Of a stretch of DNA of 64,000 bases, positions 1 to 8,446 are shown one piece after another (position 1 is the first letter of the stretch; each line of letters starts with the position of its first letter). The DNA comes from Stieleria tagensis (GTDB lineage: Bacteria; Planctomycetota; Planctomycetia; Pirellulales; Pirellulaceae), in contig NZ_JAMYFE010000022.1 of assembly GCF_024129865.1 (NCBI RefSeq), positions 1 to 64,000 of the forward strand, written 5' to 3'. Below the pieces are notes generated by a model, which had not been told where the DNA came from, ran no database searches, and worked only from the letters and a program-made list of their open reading frames with translations. Made by a program: the position numbers and the translations under genes.

Positions 1-82
1 CCCGGGGTCACTGTCGAACCTGCCTCCAGCAGTTCGGCAGGAACCCCGGGTGAACATGCAACCGTTTTCCCCGGCGAATCAA
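1..82 (-). other. Left-edge gap downstream of fliG, with nested inverted repeat
   Basis: Nothing can be assigned as a gene here. Reading leftward from the fliG stop, one minus frame stays open to the edge, but I found no ATG, GTG or TTG start in that frame near the junction, so a following gene (fliH would be usual) is not proven. The stretch 1-50 folds on paper: CCCGGGGT at 1-8 pairs with 43-50, and CCTGCC at 19-24 pairs with 36-41. No T-run follows, so it is not a standard terminator. Confidence 0.4.
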
Positions 83-1174
83 CTAGGCGGCGAAGGAAAC
101 GGGGCGTGTGGTCAATCGGATCGCGACTTCGGAAACCACTTGTTTCGCCGCATCGATGTCGGACAGTTGTAATTGTCCCATCCGCCGCATGTCGCTGCGC
201 ACCTTCCTCGCTTTGCGACGGGGTAGCATTTCGAGCACCAGTTCGGCGGTCTCGTTGGGGAGTCCGCACAGGACCAAGAAGGCCTGCTTGGTCGTCACCA
301 TTCCCAAGGCCTGACAAAGATCGGCCGTCGGCAGCGACATCAGAAATTGGTCGACGCGGCGGGCCAGTTGAGCCGCTTGGGCTTCCGCCGCTGCTCTGTC
401 CCCGTCGCCGCCGGCTCTGTCCCCGTCACCGGTGGCGGGGTACACGCGCGGAAAGCTGTTGGCGTGACGGACGGTTGCATCGTGACCGGCGACCGGCGGT
501 GATGCCAACCATGCGGCGTTGGGCGAGTCAATCTGCGGGGCCGTGGTCTGTGCGGATGCCGCGGCATTGCCTGCTGCCGGTGGCCAAGTTTCACCGCGTG
601 CCGCGGCCGGCAAGACACCGGCCGCCTGTGTTTGGTGGAACTGAGTGAACATGATCTGCAGCATTTCGGGCGTCATCGGGCTACTGCTCGCGCCGCCGCT
701 GGGATCCAGCTGGCGGCCAGCATCGACCGTGGCCGAACCGGCAATGGAGGAAACCGATTCGCTTGCGGGCGAACTCACAATCGGACCCGACGTCACCGAT
801 GGGTTGGGTTGGGCATCGTCGCGGGTGCGATAGCCCGAACCGGAGCGTTTTTTCGAAACCCTGGCGCGGCCGATCATGATTTCGTCTTGGATCTCCGATT
901 CGACCGACTCCACGGTTCGCGTTTCTGCGTGCAGATGATCGCGCATCGATTTCAGGACGCGATACTGCTCCATCGCATCGACTTCACCAAGCGCCAACAA
1001 TTCGTCGGCGATGCGTTGTTTTTCGTCCTGGTCCAATTGTCCCAGCAAGACTCGGTGTGTGCGTTCTGGCAGCGTGTGCAACAGGATGGCAATCTGGCGC
1101 AGCGACGATGTCGGCTGGTCGCTGAATTCGGTGGCGGGTCGTTCCGTTTGCATCATCGTTGTGGTTCTCTTCAC
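83..1174 (-). CDS. fliG: Divergent FliG-like flagellar switch protein
   Basis: Likely flagellar rotor protein of the C-ring, which binds the FliF M-ring and takes part in torque and switching. The N-terminal part (about residues 25-90, LRQIAILLHTLP onward) resembles the FliG N domain. The last 90 residues (FLMSLPTADL to VAIRL) resemble the FliG C-terminal helical domain. Between them, about residues 95-270 are Ser/Ala/Gly/Pro-rich and low complexity, including a duplicated GGDGDRA. No canonical FliG middle domain is visible, although the 363-residue length is near normal. The GTG start overlaps the fliF stop by four bases (GTGA), indicating translational coupling. The assignment rests largely on the position directly after fliF and on the FliG-binding tail of that FliF. 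Another flagellar assembly protein is possible. Confidence 0.65.
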   Translation of the reverse strand: MKRTTTMMQTERPATEFSDQPTSSLRQIAILLHTLPERTHRVLLGQLDQDEKQRIADELLALGEVDAMEQYRVLKSMRDHLHAETRTVESVESEIQDEIMIGRARVSKKRSGSGYRTRDDAQPNPSVTSGPIVSSPASESVSSIAGSATVDAGRQLDPSGGASSSPMTPEMLQIMFTQFHQTQAAGVLPAAARGETWPPAAGNAAASAQTTAPQIDSPNAAWLASPPVAGHDATVRHANSFPRVYPATGDGDRAGGDGDRAAAEAQAAQLARRVDQFLMSLPTADLCQALGMVTTKQAFLVLCGLPNETAELVLEMLPRRKARKVRSDMRRMGQLQLSDIDAAKQVVSEVAIRLTTRPVSFAA

Positions 1175-2622
1175 GCCGCGTCGGCGATCCAGCTGTGGAC
1201 GATTTGTGCAGCCAGTTCGGGATTGGATTCGACCAGATCCGCCAAATCATCCCGCAGGGTGGTTTCCTCGGCGCTGGAAACCGCCGGCATCGCCGCACCA
1301 GGCCGATCTGACGGGGATGCTGCTGCCTGGCGGTGACTTGCATCCTCGCCGGCGCGGCTGTTGATCGCGGTACTACGCATCCGCATCCGCATCGCCGCCA
1401 ACCCGATCCCCAGTCCGACCAATAGCAAACAGCCGACCGACAGTGCGACGGCCGCATGCGATCGTGCGATCTGCACTAACTCACGTACGCTTTGCGGCCA
1501 GGGCGCGGCGGTGGCGTAAAGTGGGGTGTTGGGCAAATCGGGATAACTCCAAATCTTGATGACTTGCTGATCGTCCATCGAGGTGGCTTGGACAAGCGGG
1601 CCGATCGCGTCACGGATGTTTCCGATCACACTGCGGCGAACTTCGGCTAACTGTTGCGGCGTTGGCCTGGCGGGCACCGTTTGTTCGGGGTAACGCGTTT
1701 TGAAATCGCTGATCCATTGCGCATGAAATTGGCTTTCGGGGACACCGACACTGACCCATTTTTTGCTGGCGTCACGGTGGTTGGGTGCCGAACCCTGGGG
1801 CCGGGAATCGTCGGGCTGCGAGGGATCATCGGGCCCAGATGGGGCGGTGCTGGTCACTGCAATTCGCAGTCCCGTGTATCCGCTTAGCAACTGCGTCAGC
1901 CGCTGTTCGAGTTCGTATTCGGACTGGCGTTGCTGGCGGACCTTGGGGTCTTCGCTGCCGTTGTAGGTTTTTTGAGCACAGGTGTCGGTCACCGTGACCT
2001 GGTCGATCTGCATGCCTGCGTAGGCGCCGCAGATCAGGTCTTGAATCATGCTGATTCGACTGGGCAGCAGCGGTTTGTTGTCTTTGGGGATCAACAACAC
2101 ACTAGCCGACTGGATGACTTGCGGATCGAATCCGCCACTGATTTGTTCGTCGTAGGTGACACTGGCCCACGCGATGTCGCTAAAGGTGGCAATCTTGTAT
2201 CCCAGGTCTTGCGACTTGGCATGATGATGACGCCTGCGGCGAGCGGATTCGGATTCCAAAAAGTTGCCGCCGGAAAAGGCCGCATCGACGTTGCTTTTGA
2301 GCGCGTAGGGCAATGCCGACGACTGTTCCAAGACAGCCAAATATTTGTGTCGCGTTTGACGGGGAATCAACATCTGGCCGTCGTCGCGGCGCCAGTCGGT
2401 CAACCCGGCGGCACTGAATGCGATCGAGACTTGGTCCAGTTCGACATCGCGCAGCGTGCGCCCGGCGAACAATGGCTCCATCGCCGGCGACGCGGTTGCG
2501 CCGTACAGGTAGGCCAGCCCGCCGATGATCAGCACGCATGAGATCACCCAGACCACACCGCGCGGTAAAGCCGGCACGGAGTCCAGGTGCGATTTGAATT
2601 GTTCGGTCCGCTGACGCAACAC
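1171..2622 (-). CDS. fliF: Flagellar M-ring protein FliF
   Basis: FliF forms the MS ring of the flagellar basal body in the inner membrane. The protein has 483 residues, somewhat short for the family (about 520-570). Residues 22-40 form the first transmembrane helix, followed by a periplasmic ring-building region containing the AGLTDWRRDDGQMLIP segment. A second membrane helix lies near residues 388-408 (VALSVGCLLLVGLGIGL). The extreme C-terminus reads DLVESNPELAAQIVHSWI, the signature FliG-binding tail. A His/Arg-rich stretch (RRRRHHH) sits near residue 130. The start is GTG, two bases after the TAA of the preceding ATPase-domain gene, and the end overlaps the fliG-like gene by four bases, so the three form one operon. 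Confidence 0.92.
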   Translation of the reverse strand: MLRQRTEQFKSHLDSVPALPRGVVWVISCVLIIGGLAYLYGATASPAMEPLFAGRTLRDVELDQVSIAFSAAGLTDWRRDDGQMLIPRQTRHKYLAVLEQSSALPYALKSNVDAAFSGGNFLESESARRRRHHHAKSQDLGYKIATFSDIAWASVTYDEQISGGFDPQVIQSASVLLIPKDNKPLLPSRISMIQDLICGAYAGMQIDQVTVTDTCAQKTYNGSEDPKVRQQRQSEYELEQRLTQLLSGYTGLRIAVTSTAPSGPDDPSQPDDSRPQGSAPNHRDASKKWVSVGVPESQFHAQWISDFKTRYPEQTVPARPTPQQLAEVRRSVIGNIRDAIGPLVQATSMDDQQVIKIWSYPDLPNTPLYATAAPWPQSVRELVQIARSHAAVALSVGCLLLVGLGIGLAAMRMRMRSTAINSRAGEDASHRQAAASPSDRPGAAMPAVSSAEETTLRDDLADLVESNPELAAQIVHSWIADAA

Positions 2623-2624
2623 GC

Positions 2625-3047
2625 TTACGCTGCCAGTCGACTGCTAGATGATTGTGCGGGAAATAAAATCGTGACGGCGACGCCACCTTGTGGGCAATTT
2701 TGCCATTGCAGTTCGGCGTTCACCGCGGCTGCAGCAATTGGCAGGTGCCGTTCGCGAGTCTGCACGTCGCTGCCACTGTCGGCGATCTCCAGTTCGATCC
2801 CGTGTTCGGTCTGGCAAGCCATGATCGAAAGGTCGCCGCCGTCGGGCATCGCATCGAGCGCTTGACGACTAAGCGCCATGATCAAATCCGCGGCGCGGCG
2901 GCTGTCACAGGGGATCGGCAAATGGGCATCAATGTCCATTTCCAGACACACCGGCGACGGATGCTGAATGAGCAAGGGCGCTGTGACTGATTCAACCAAA
3001 ACCATCAGATTTCGGCAGTCGTTGGGTTCCATCCATCCACTGGCCAT
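2625..3047 (-). CDS. Small HATPase-like (histidine-kinase ATPase fold) protein
   Basis: A 140-residue protein that looks like an isolated GHKL/HATPase domain. It has an N-box-like helix (RRAADLIMALSRQALDAMP, about residues 51-69), the beta segment GGDLSIMACQTEHGIELEIADSG carrying a G1-like D-S-G, and a terminal GGVAVTILFPA that matches the end of kinase ATPase domains. No phosphoacceptor His domain precedes it, and the glycine-rich G2 lid is poor, so ATP binding may be lost. The ATG is preceded by a good GGAGG. It is the first gene of the fliF-fliG operon. It may be a partner-switching regulator or a scaffold left from a flagellar two-component kinase; this is inference. Confidence 0.6.
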   Translation of the reverse strand: MASGWMEPNDCRNLMVLVESVTAPLLIQHPSPVCLEMDIDAHLPIPCDSRRAADLIMALSRQALDAMPDGGDLSIMACQTEHGIELEIADSGSDVQTRERHLPIAAAAVNAELQWQNCPQGGVAVTILFPAQSSSSRLAA

Positions 3048-3277
3048 CCTGGCCTCCGCTGATTTTCAAAGGTTCGATTGATTTCGCCAATCTGTGAAAA
3101 AACACTCAAGTTCGCTCACAGATGTACTCGGCATAGCTGGCCACAGCACTCGATGGCAAGAGGAATCGGGCACGAAGCTGGTGAACGAGCGAATTTCGCA
3201 CCTCGATTTTTGCCGACACAGCCGTATCATGAATACCTGCTGTCTCTTGTTTCGTTTTCTCAGAAAAAAACAGATCG

Positions 3278-4723
3278 ATGCCCCTACGTCGCCTTTTTGG
3301 TGTTCTGCTGATCACCTTCACGCCCACGTTAGTGTTTGCCCAGCAAGCCGACGCGCAGGGATTGTTGCGACGGTTGCGAAACCGAATCGCCGACCAGATC
3401 GCGGCCCCAGCTCCCACCAACAATCCATCGGATCGTTTGCCGGCTCGGCCCCTGGAGCCGGTCGGCCGCAGCGGGGATCCCACACCTGCGGCTCGGTATC
3501 GCGCCGGTAGCAATACGCCCACTCCGGCAGGCGACGGTTCGGCGGTCAAGCAGGCCGGGGCGACCGACGAAAGCCCTCTCGATCGCCAACCGACCGATTC
3601 AGATCCCGGTGGATCGTTCGGCCGTTCGATCTTGGCCCCCTTGGGATTTGACCAAGAATCTGATTCGCCAGATCCACGGGCCGAGCCTGCAAAGACCTCA
3701 CTCGGCATCAAAGCCGTGCAAGTCAATCCGGGTCACCCGGCCGTGCAAGTCACCGCGATTCTGCCGCACTCGGTTGCCGACGAAGCCGGGCTGCGTGTTG
3801 GCGACTACATCTTTGCGATCGATGAAGTGCCCACAGAAACCGTCCGCAAATTGGCGGATGAAGTGGCATTGGGCCGCCCCGGTCAAGTGGTGCGACTGCG
3901 AGTCGGTCGTGGGGGACGTGTCAGCGATCTACCGGTGCAACTGGTAGCCAGGCCGACCACAGGCTCCTCCGCTGCGGCGAAGTCGCTGACCGAGCAAACG
4001 AGCCCGGTGCCCAACCCCGCTCGAGTGCCCGAACCACAGCCGCGAATCAACGAAACCGGTGCCACCACGCCAACAGACATGCCCAGCCCCTCGCTAGGAG
4101 CCCAGCTGCGTGACGTAACGGGACGCCGTGGGGTAGAAGTCGTCGCGGTGGAGCCCTCCTCGCCAGCCAGTGCCGCCGGGTTGCAGCCCAACGATCGCAT
4201 CATTTCAGTCAAAGGCCAGATGGTCGCCGATTCTCAATCGTTGGCGCGATTGGTAGCCCGTTTGCCGAAAGATTCCAGCACCCCGCTGGGCGTGATCCGT
4301 GACCAACAATTGGTCAACGCAACGCTGCGTCTGGGCGCTGACCTGGCGTTGGCCCCATCCAACTCCGCAGCCTCATCAACCGCTGGCACTTCGGCTGATC
4401 CAACTGCGGCACCCGCCGGCGGTTCGTTGATCGGTGGCTTGGGGGCCGCGTTCGGCGGCCTATTTGGCAGCGGCTCCGATCCGTCAGCGGCCAAAGCCCC
4501 CCAGAGCGATCGCTCGGCTTCATTGCCTGCACCAGCCGCCGCAGCCAGCGACAGCCTGCCCCAGCCCGCCAGTGAATCCGATCCATTGGCGCTTGATCCG
4601 CTGCCGCTGGAACCATCCCCTGAATCAGCGCCACCGGCAACAGAGGTTCAAAAGGACACCGAAGCCTTGCAAGCCGAGATCGAACGGTTGCAACAGAAGC
4701 TGAAATCGCTCAAGAAGCCCTAA
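3278..4723 (+). CDS. Secreted two-PDZ-domain protein
   Basis: A 481-residue exported protein without a protease domain. Residues 1-21 are a signal peptide (cleavage probably after VFA). A Pro/Ser-rich linker follows. The first PDZ domain spans about residues 140-225 (ILPHSVADEAGLRVGDYIFAID) and the second about 270-352 (VEPSSPASAAGLQPNDRIISV). A Gly/Ala/Ser-rich segment comes next, and the last 30 residues form a short coiled coil (LQAEIERLQQKLKSLKK). PDZ domains bind C-terminal or exposed beta-strand peptides, so an adaptor or sequestering role in the periplasm is likely. It is transcribed away from the flagellar operon. No catalytic triad is present, so it is not an HtrA protease. The exact partner is unknown. 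Confidence 0.8.
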   Translation: MPLRRLFGVLLITFTPTLVFAQQADAQGLLRRLRNRIADQIAAPAPTNNPSDRLPARPLEPVGRSGDPTPAARYRAGSNTPTPAGDGSAVKQAGATDESPLDRQPTDSDPGGSFGRSILAPLGFDQESDSPDPRAEPAKTSLGIKAVQVNPGHPAVQVTAILPHSVADEAGLRVGDYIFAIDEVPTETVRKLADEVALGRPGQVVRLRVGRGGRVSDLPVQLVARPTTGSSAAAKSLTEQTSPVPNPARVPEPQPRINETGATTPTDMPSPSLGAQLRDVTGRRGVEVVAVEPSSPASAAGLQPNDRIISVKGQMVADSQSLARLVARLPKDSSTPLGVIRDQQLVNATLRLGADLALAPSNSAASSTAGTSADPTAAPAGGSLIGGLGAAFGGLFGSGSDPSAAKAPQSDRSASLPAPAAAASDSLPQPASESDPLALDPLPLEPSPESAPPATEVQKDTEALQAEIERLQQKLKSLKKP

Positions 4724-4780
4724 CCCGGATGATTGATCAGCCGGGCAGCGATAGCCCATTCAACCCATTGAAGAAGTGGC

Positions 4781-5056
4781 TTAACCAGCCATCGCGGTGC
4801 GGAAGCTAAGGATTTCTTGCGGCGATTCGTTGTGCGTCTCGTCTTTGACCAGATTGCTGGTCAGCGTCATCTTCAATGCCGCAACTTGATTCGGTTCAAT
4901 CACAATCCGGCTCTGCACGAACCAGCCGACGTGGGGCGATTGACTCTCCTGACGCAGCACCAGTTGGCTGACGCCCGCCTCAGCCGTCTCGCGGACAAGG
5001 ACTAAGCGGTCGGTGCCGGATTCGCTCGGAAAGACATTCAGAATCGTCGACGTCAT
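4781..5056 (-). CDS. Small conserved-looking hypothetical protein (91 aa)
   Basis: I do not recognise the family. I chose the ATG at 5056, because it has a GAGAG five bases upstream and the reading frame before it looks non-coding (Cys-rich and irregular). The protein starts MTSTILNVFP and has alternating beta-like segments (DRLVLVRETAEAGVSQLVLRQ, then VGWFVQSRIVIEP) followed by a helix (NQVAALKMTL). That layout is reminiscent of small single-strand nucleic-acid binding PC4-like folds, but I would not assign it. It is convergent with the PDZ gene and divergent from csrA. A longer form from 5221 is possible but unlikely. Confidence 0.5.
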   Translation of the reverse strand: MTSTILNVFPSESGTDRLVLVRETAEAGVSQLVLRQESQSPHVGWFVQSRIVIEPNQVAALKMTLTSNLVKDETHNESPQEILSFRTAMAG

Positions 5057-5385
5057 ATTGGCTCTCGAATCACAGGACGCGGGGGCGGCCGAAATCATCA
5101 GTGCGTTTTGCAACTGATTCTCATTAAGCCCAAGTCTATCCGTTCTGCAATCCACGTCAATTCTGCAAATGAATGTAAAGTCTTCCCTTTTTTGCCGGGT
5201 CGTGAACTCAGCGGGACCCATCCAAATGAACGCAAGTCACTTCAAAAGAACGACTTACGTCATTTCCAAGAAAATCACAGAGGATTGGCACGCTGGCTGC
5301 ATAACACTGCAAACCATAGCAAGGACGCCACTGTCCCTGCCAAACTGAGTCCACTTTGACGCCGCAATCGGCAAAGGAATCTGCC
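5057..5385. other. Intergenic region between the 91-aa gene and csrA
   Basis: This 329-base divergent spacer carries the csrA promoter and leader. It holds a sigma-54-type promoter (5286-5301), a small hairpin with a GGA loop edge (GGAC near 5322 pairing with GTCC near 5332), and the csrA ribosome binding site AAAGGA. An open frame of 83 codons on the plus strand (5108-5359) has a TTG start and runs through the promoter, so I do not consider it a gene. Confidence 0.55.
5286..5301 (+). promoter_or_regulatory. Sigma-54-type promoter of the long csrA
   Basis: The sequence is TGGCACG, four bases, then CTGCA. It keeps the invariant GG (5287-5288) and GC (5299-5300) separated by exactly ten bases. 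Compared with the sigma-54 consensus TGGCACG-N4-TTGCA it has one mismatch. Transcription would start near 5312, giving a leader of about 75 bases before the csrA ATG at 5386. Confidence 0.7.
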
Positions 5386-5769
5386 ATGTTAGTACTAAAC
5401 CGCAAAGCTGACCAAGAAATCATGATTGGCGATGACATCACCGTGACGGTGGTTCGCATCGAAGGCAATCGCGTTCGAATCGGCATCAGTGCCCCTCGCG
5501 ACGTTCGCATTCTGAGAGGCGAACTGGCTGCCGAGGAAGCCGCTGAACAGACGGAGGAATTCGAACTTTCCGAGCGCGAGCTTCCGTTCGCCCACGACCC
5601 GGCGACCGAGCAAGCCGCCGAAGCAGGAAAAAATCGTCTGCTCGGTCGCAGCAATCCACGGGTCTTTTCCGGATCGGTTTCCGCGACAGGCGATTTGGTC
5701 AACCTGAGCGCAGCCACGGATCCCAGCCGCCCGGCGGCTCCCCTCGCCGGATTCGTCTCGGCATCGTGA
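5386..5769 (+). CDS. csrA: CsrA family RNA-binding regulator with long C-terminal extension
   Basis: CsrA binds GGA motifs in mRNA leaders and controls translation and stability. Residues 1-60 carry the complete CsrA fold: MLVLNRKADQEIMIGDDI, VRIEGNRVRIGI, APRDVRILRGEL. The essential residues near the start (L4) and the R in the conserved VRILR segment are present. The usual protein is 60-75 residues; this one has 127, with an acidic segment (AAEEAAEQTEEFELSEREL) and a Ser/Ala/Pro-rich tail. The start at 5386 is chosen because it gives the family N-terminus and has AAAGGA eight bases upstream. A GGA in that ribosome site and another in the leader hairpin could allow autoregulation. A second, standard csrA lies at 16383. 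Confidence 0.9.
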   Translation: MLVLNRKADQEIMIGDDITVTVVRIEGNRVRIGISAPRDVRILRGELAAEEAAEQTEEFELSERELPFAHDPATEQAAEAGKNRLLGRSNPRVFSGSVSATGDLVNLSAATDPSRPAAPLAGFVSAS

Positions 5770-5848
5770 GACCCGTCGCGGAAATCGGCAAACCATAGGA
5801 AGGGGAGAAAAAACAGTTGGATGCCGCGAATGGAATCGCGGATCGGGG

Positions 5849-7927
5849 CTATTGATTCGGTTGTTGATAGAGCACGGGGCTGACCGCTTGGGGCATCTGT
5901 GGGGCCGGCGGGCTGACAGTGACTGCAACACGATCGTTCAGATCAACGGAATTCAAATGCTCCAGCAAGATTCGCCGGACTTCAAAAATCGCTTGCCCGG
6001 TCATGTGAATCTTGGTGTGTTCGGAGTCGACAATCAATTCACTTTCGGTATCGTCCATTGAGGCGCTTTCGTAGGCGACAATGCCATCGCCGCGACCGAT
6101 TTTCTTTTGCAGGAAGGTTGGGTTTTTCAGAACGCCCACGATGTTGTGGTATTTGACACCGGGCGCGTATTTGGCGCGATGCATGACAGGAAAAATGGGC
6201 GATTCGGGTGCCAGTGAATCAATCGCATTGGCCATCGTCAATAACTCGGTGTCGCGGAAGAACCCTGGATTGCTTTGCACCAGATTCTCACCGGTCAACA
6301 CGGTCATCGACGGCAATTTGATCATCTTGCGCGCCATCCAACGCGTCAGATCGTTGGCGAACTCGCTGCCGCGATAGGGAGTTCCGATGGTGATCACGCG
6401 GCTGATCGATTGATTTGGTTTAAAGAACAATGTGCTGACCAGCTTGTGCCGCAGTTCCGGTTTCCCACGCAATTTCTCGGTGGGTTGATCCGTCACAATG
6501 TTCCAAAAATCATCACCGCTATCGATGGTTTGCATGCGGCTGATCAGTCCGCCCATGCTGTGGCCGACCAACACCATTTGATCCAGAGGTGCATGTTGGT
6601 GCGCCGGGTCAAAGGTCTGGCGGAGATCCTTCAGGTCCTCGCGCATTTTTGCCGCGCTCAACCAAAACGGTTGCCCAGACGGATACAGATAGAACCAAAA
6701 TTGATAGCGTTCCCGAATTTCGGGGAAACTACGCAGATCGTTGAACATATCCATCCAGGTGCGTGGGCTGGACCACAGCCCGTGAACCATTAGCACCGGG
6801 ATTCGATTGGGGTCATAGGGCTCCAGCATGTACAGCCCGCGGTATTTGGCCGCGTCGGCCGGATTGAGCAAGCCGGCTGTTTCTTGATTGCGTTCACGAA
6901 AGCGTGGCGTGTCCAAGAAAAACGCGAGTGGCGTCGTCAGATCCGTTTCCAACGGCACCCAGTGGTTAGCCAGTTGGACTTGGTTTGCTTTCAGCGGATC
7001 AAAGAATTCCAGTACGCAAACGTTGCTATCACGGTATTCGCCGTTGGCCGGTTTGGCACAGCGCATCATCGCCGTGACGGCATAGCTCAAGCCGTCGGCA
7101 TAGTAATTTTCGCGCGGATTGTCGCTGTCTTTGGTACGCCGCACCGCGATCAGTGGTACACCCAATCCGAATGTCGTGTGTTTGCTGCGCAGCGTTTCAA
7201 TCTCGTAGTCACTGACAAATTCGTAGTGATCAAATTCATCGGGTTTCCAATCACCGCGAAGCTGCGTTTGGATGACAAACTCTCGCTCTTCCGTTTTGAT
7301 GCGATAGGTTTGTCCGGGCTTGATCTTGTGCTCGCTACACAGCAGCCGCAGCGTGTCCTCCAGCGATTCGTTGTATAAATCGCAGGTCGCTCGAAAGAGT
7401 GGGTCGTATTGATTTCTCGTTTCCGCGAATTCTTCGGAGAACAGGTAGTCGTAGCTGTTCGTCAGGGCGGTGCCAAAATGGCCCAGCGCGGCGCTGTCGT
7501 GCCCGGCGGACTCCGCCTTTTTGCCTTCGACATAAGACAATTCGGCCAGCGCATGGATCAATTCGGGATCGCGATTTTCGCGAATCGTGCTGTGGATCGT
7601 GTCCAGACAGTAGGTGACGTTTTCGTCGTAGTTTTCCTGTAGCCCGTAACGTCGTAGCGTGGCCCCAGTCCGCTCGCTGAACTGCGGCCCTTTCCGGGTG
7701 AGCAACCGCAATTGCGATGTCAGCGGGTTTTCCCGCACCGAGCGTGGTGACAGGTAGCGGACCGACGTGCAGCCGCTGTTGGCAGTGACCAGCAACAACA
7801 GCGCCGCGGTGATCCACAGTGTTAATCTTCGACAGGTTTCTGCCGGCGCAGCTGTCACCGCGTCGCGGGTGGTCGGGCGACGTGTTCGCATCCTGCGAAA
7901 CAGAATCAGAGCGAGTTCGATCAACAT
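5849..7927 (-). CDS. Alpha/beta-hydrolase (lipase/esterase-like) lipoprotein
   Basis: A 692-residue envelope protein. The N-terminus has a basic stretch, a hydrophobic helix (LTLWITAALLLLVTANSG, about residues 35-52) and a Cys in NSGCTS, consistent with a lipobox. Residues 60-370 contain a tetratricopeptide-like helical region (SYVEGKKAESAGHDSAALGHFGTAL) of uncertain function. The hydrolase domain begins near residue 375 with PVLMVHGLWSSPRTW (oxyanion loop), has the nucleophile elbow GHSMGG (Ser 457), an Asp in GRGDGIVAY and a candidate His in SEHTKIH. Such proteins cleave acyl esters of lipids or small esters; the substrate is unknown. The ATG at 7927 follows ACAGGA. Downstream is convergent csrA. 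Confidence 0.8.
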   Translation of the reverse strand: MLIELALILFRRMRTRRPTTRDAVTAAPAETCRRLTLWITAALLLLVTANSGCTSVRYLSPRSVRENPLTSQLRLLTRKGPQFSERTGATLRRYGLQENYDENVTYCLDTIHSTIRENRDPELIHALAELSYVEGKKAESAGHDSAALGHFGTALTNSYDYLFSEEFAETRNQYDPLFRATCDLYNESLEDTLRLLCSEHKIKPGQTYRIKTEEREFVIQTQLRGDWKPDEFDHYEFVSDYEIETLRSKHTTFGLGVPLIAVRRTKDSDNPRENYYADGLSYAVTAMMRCAKPANGEYRDSNVCVLEFFDPLKANQVQLANHWVPLETDLTTPLAFFLDTPRFRERNQETAGLLNPADAAKYRGLYMLEPYDPNRIPVLMVHGLWSSPRTWMDMFNDLRSFPEIRERYQFWFYLYPSGQPFWLSAAKMREDLKDLRQTFDPAHQHAPLDQMVLVGHSMGGLISRMQTIDSGDDFWNIVTDQPTEKLRGKPELRHKLVSTLFFKPNQSISRVITIGTPYRGSEFANDLTRWMARKMIKLPSMTVLTGENLVQSNPGFFRDTELLTMANAIDSLAPESPIFPVMHRAKYAPGVKYHNIVGVLKNPTFLQKKIGRGDGIVAYESASMDDTESELIVDSEHTKIHMTGQAIFEVRRILLEHLNSVDLNDRVAVTVSPPAPQMPQAVSPVLYQQPNQ

Positions 7928-8206
7928 CCTGTCAGTCGAATTAAAGCCGTTTTAGGCGCCACACAGAAGGCACATCGGCTGCGACCATAGAAAACCGCGG
8001 CCTGGCGTGTCAACGTAGACCTGACGGCACTCCCAAAGGGGGTGGGGTGTCGCGGTTTGCCATCACCCCACACCGGGTGAATCGCAAGCTGGAAGCTTAC
8101 GCCACGAATCGTCCACCGCAGCCTAGATTTCAATCCACGACACGCACTCCCCAGGGGAGCTTGACGCGCACTGGTGATTCTCGGAAACTGCGGCCCCAGA
8201 TCAGTC
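7928..8206. other. Spacer between lipase gene and tRNA-Leu
   Basis: No gene is supported. An open minus frame (7921-8292) reads through the tRNA and is an artefact. The stretch contains TCGCAAGCTGGAAGCTTACG near 8090-8109, whose first 11 bases recur in reverse in the tandem duplication at 15.6-15.9 kb, suggesting another dispersed repeat. Confidence 0.4.
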
Positions 8207-8291
8207 GCGGCCGTGGCGGAACTGGCAGACGCGCAACGTTGAGGTCGTTGTGGGATTATATCCCGTGGAGGTTCGAGTCCTCTCGGCCGCA
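8207..8291 (+). tRNA. tRNA-Leu (anticodon GAG)
   Basis: An 85-base class II tRNA. The acceptor arms GCGGCCG (8207-8213) and CGGCCGC (8284-8290) pair perfectly, with A at the discriminator position. The anticodon stem CAACG/CGTTG encloses loop TTGAGGT, giving anticodon GAG for CUC/CUU leucine codons. The long variable arm GGGAT...ATCCC and a T-arm GAGGTTCGAGTCCTC complete the cloverleaf. CCA is not encoded. Confidence 0.95.
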
Positions 8292-8446
8292 CTTGAGAAT
8301 GCTACTGCATCTCTTTCTGCTGCAATTCATCAGGCAGTTTTCGAGCCCTGATTTCTATCGCAGCCGCCAAGGCCAATGGGCCAGTCCGTGGTGGGTTAAG
8401 CTGTCGGTTTCACAGCCGCTTCCCCCGCTAGCAACCGAGCCACGTC

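Noticed and set aside
3190-3206. Possible minus-strand sigma-54 promoter for the fliF operon
   Set aside because: GG-N10-GC spacing is present but the flanks (AGGTGCG, TCGCT) fit poorly; it was not considered reliable.
5108-5359. 83-codon plus-strand frame before csrA
   Set aside because: TTG start, no similarity to known proteins, and it runs through the sigma-54-type promoter.
7968-7983. AGGCACA-N4-CTGCG, a GG-N10-GC match
   Set aside because: Weaker match than the three reported, and the next plus-strand gene is a tRNA 220 bases away, an unlikely sigma-54 target.
7921-8292. 123-codon minus-strand frame
   Set aside because: It reads through tRNA-Leu and its flank; tRNA structure explains the region.
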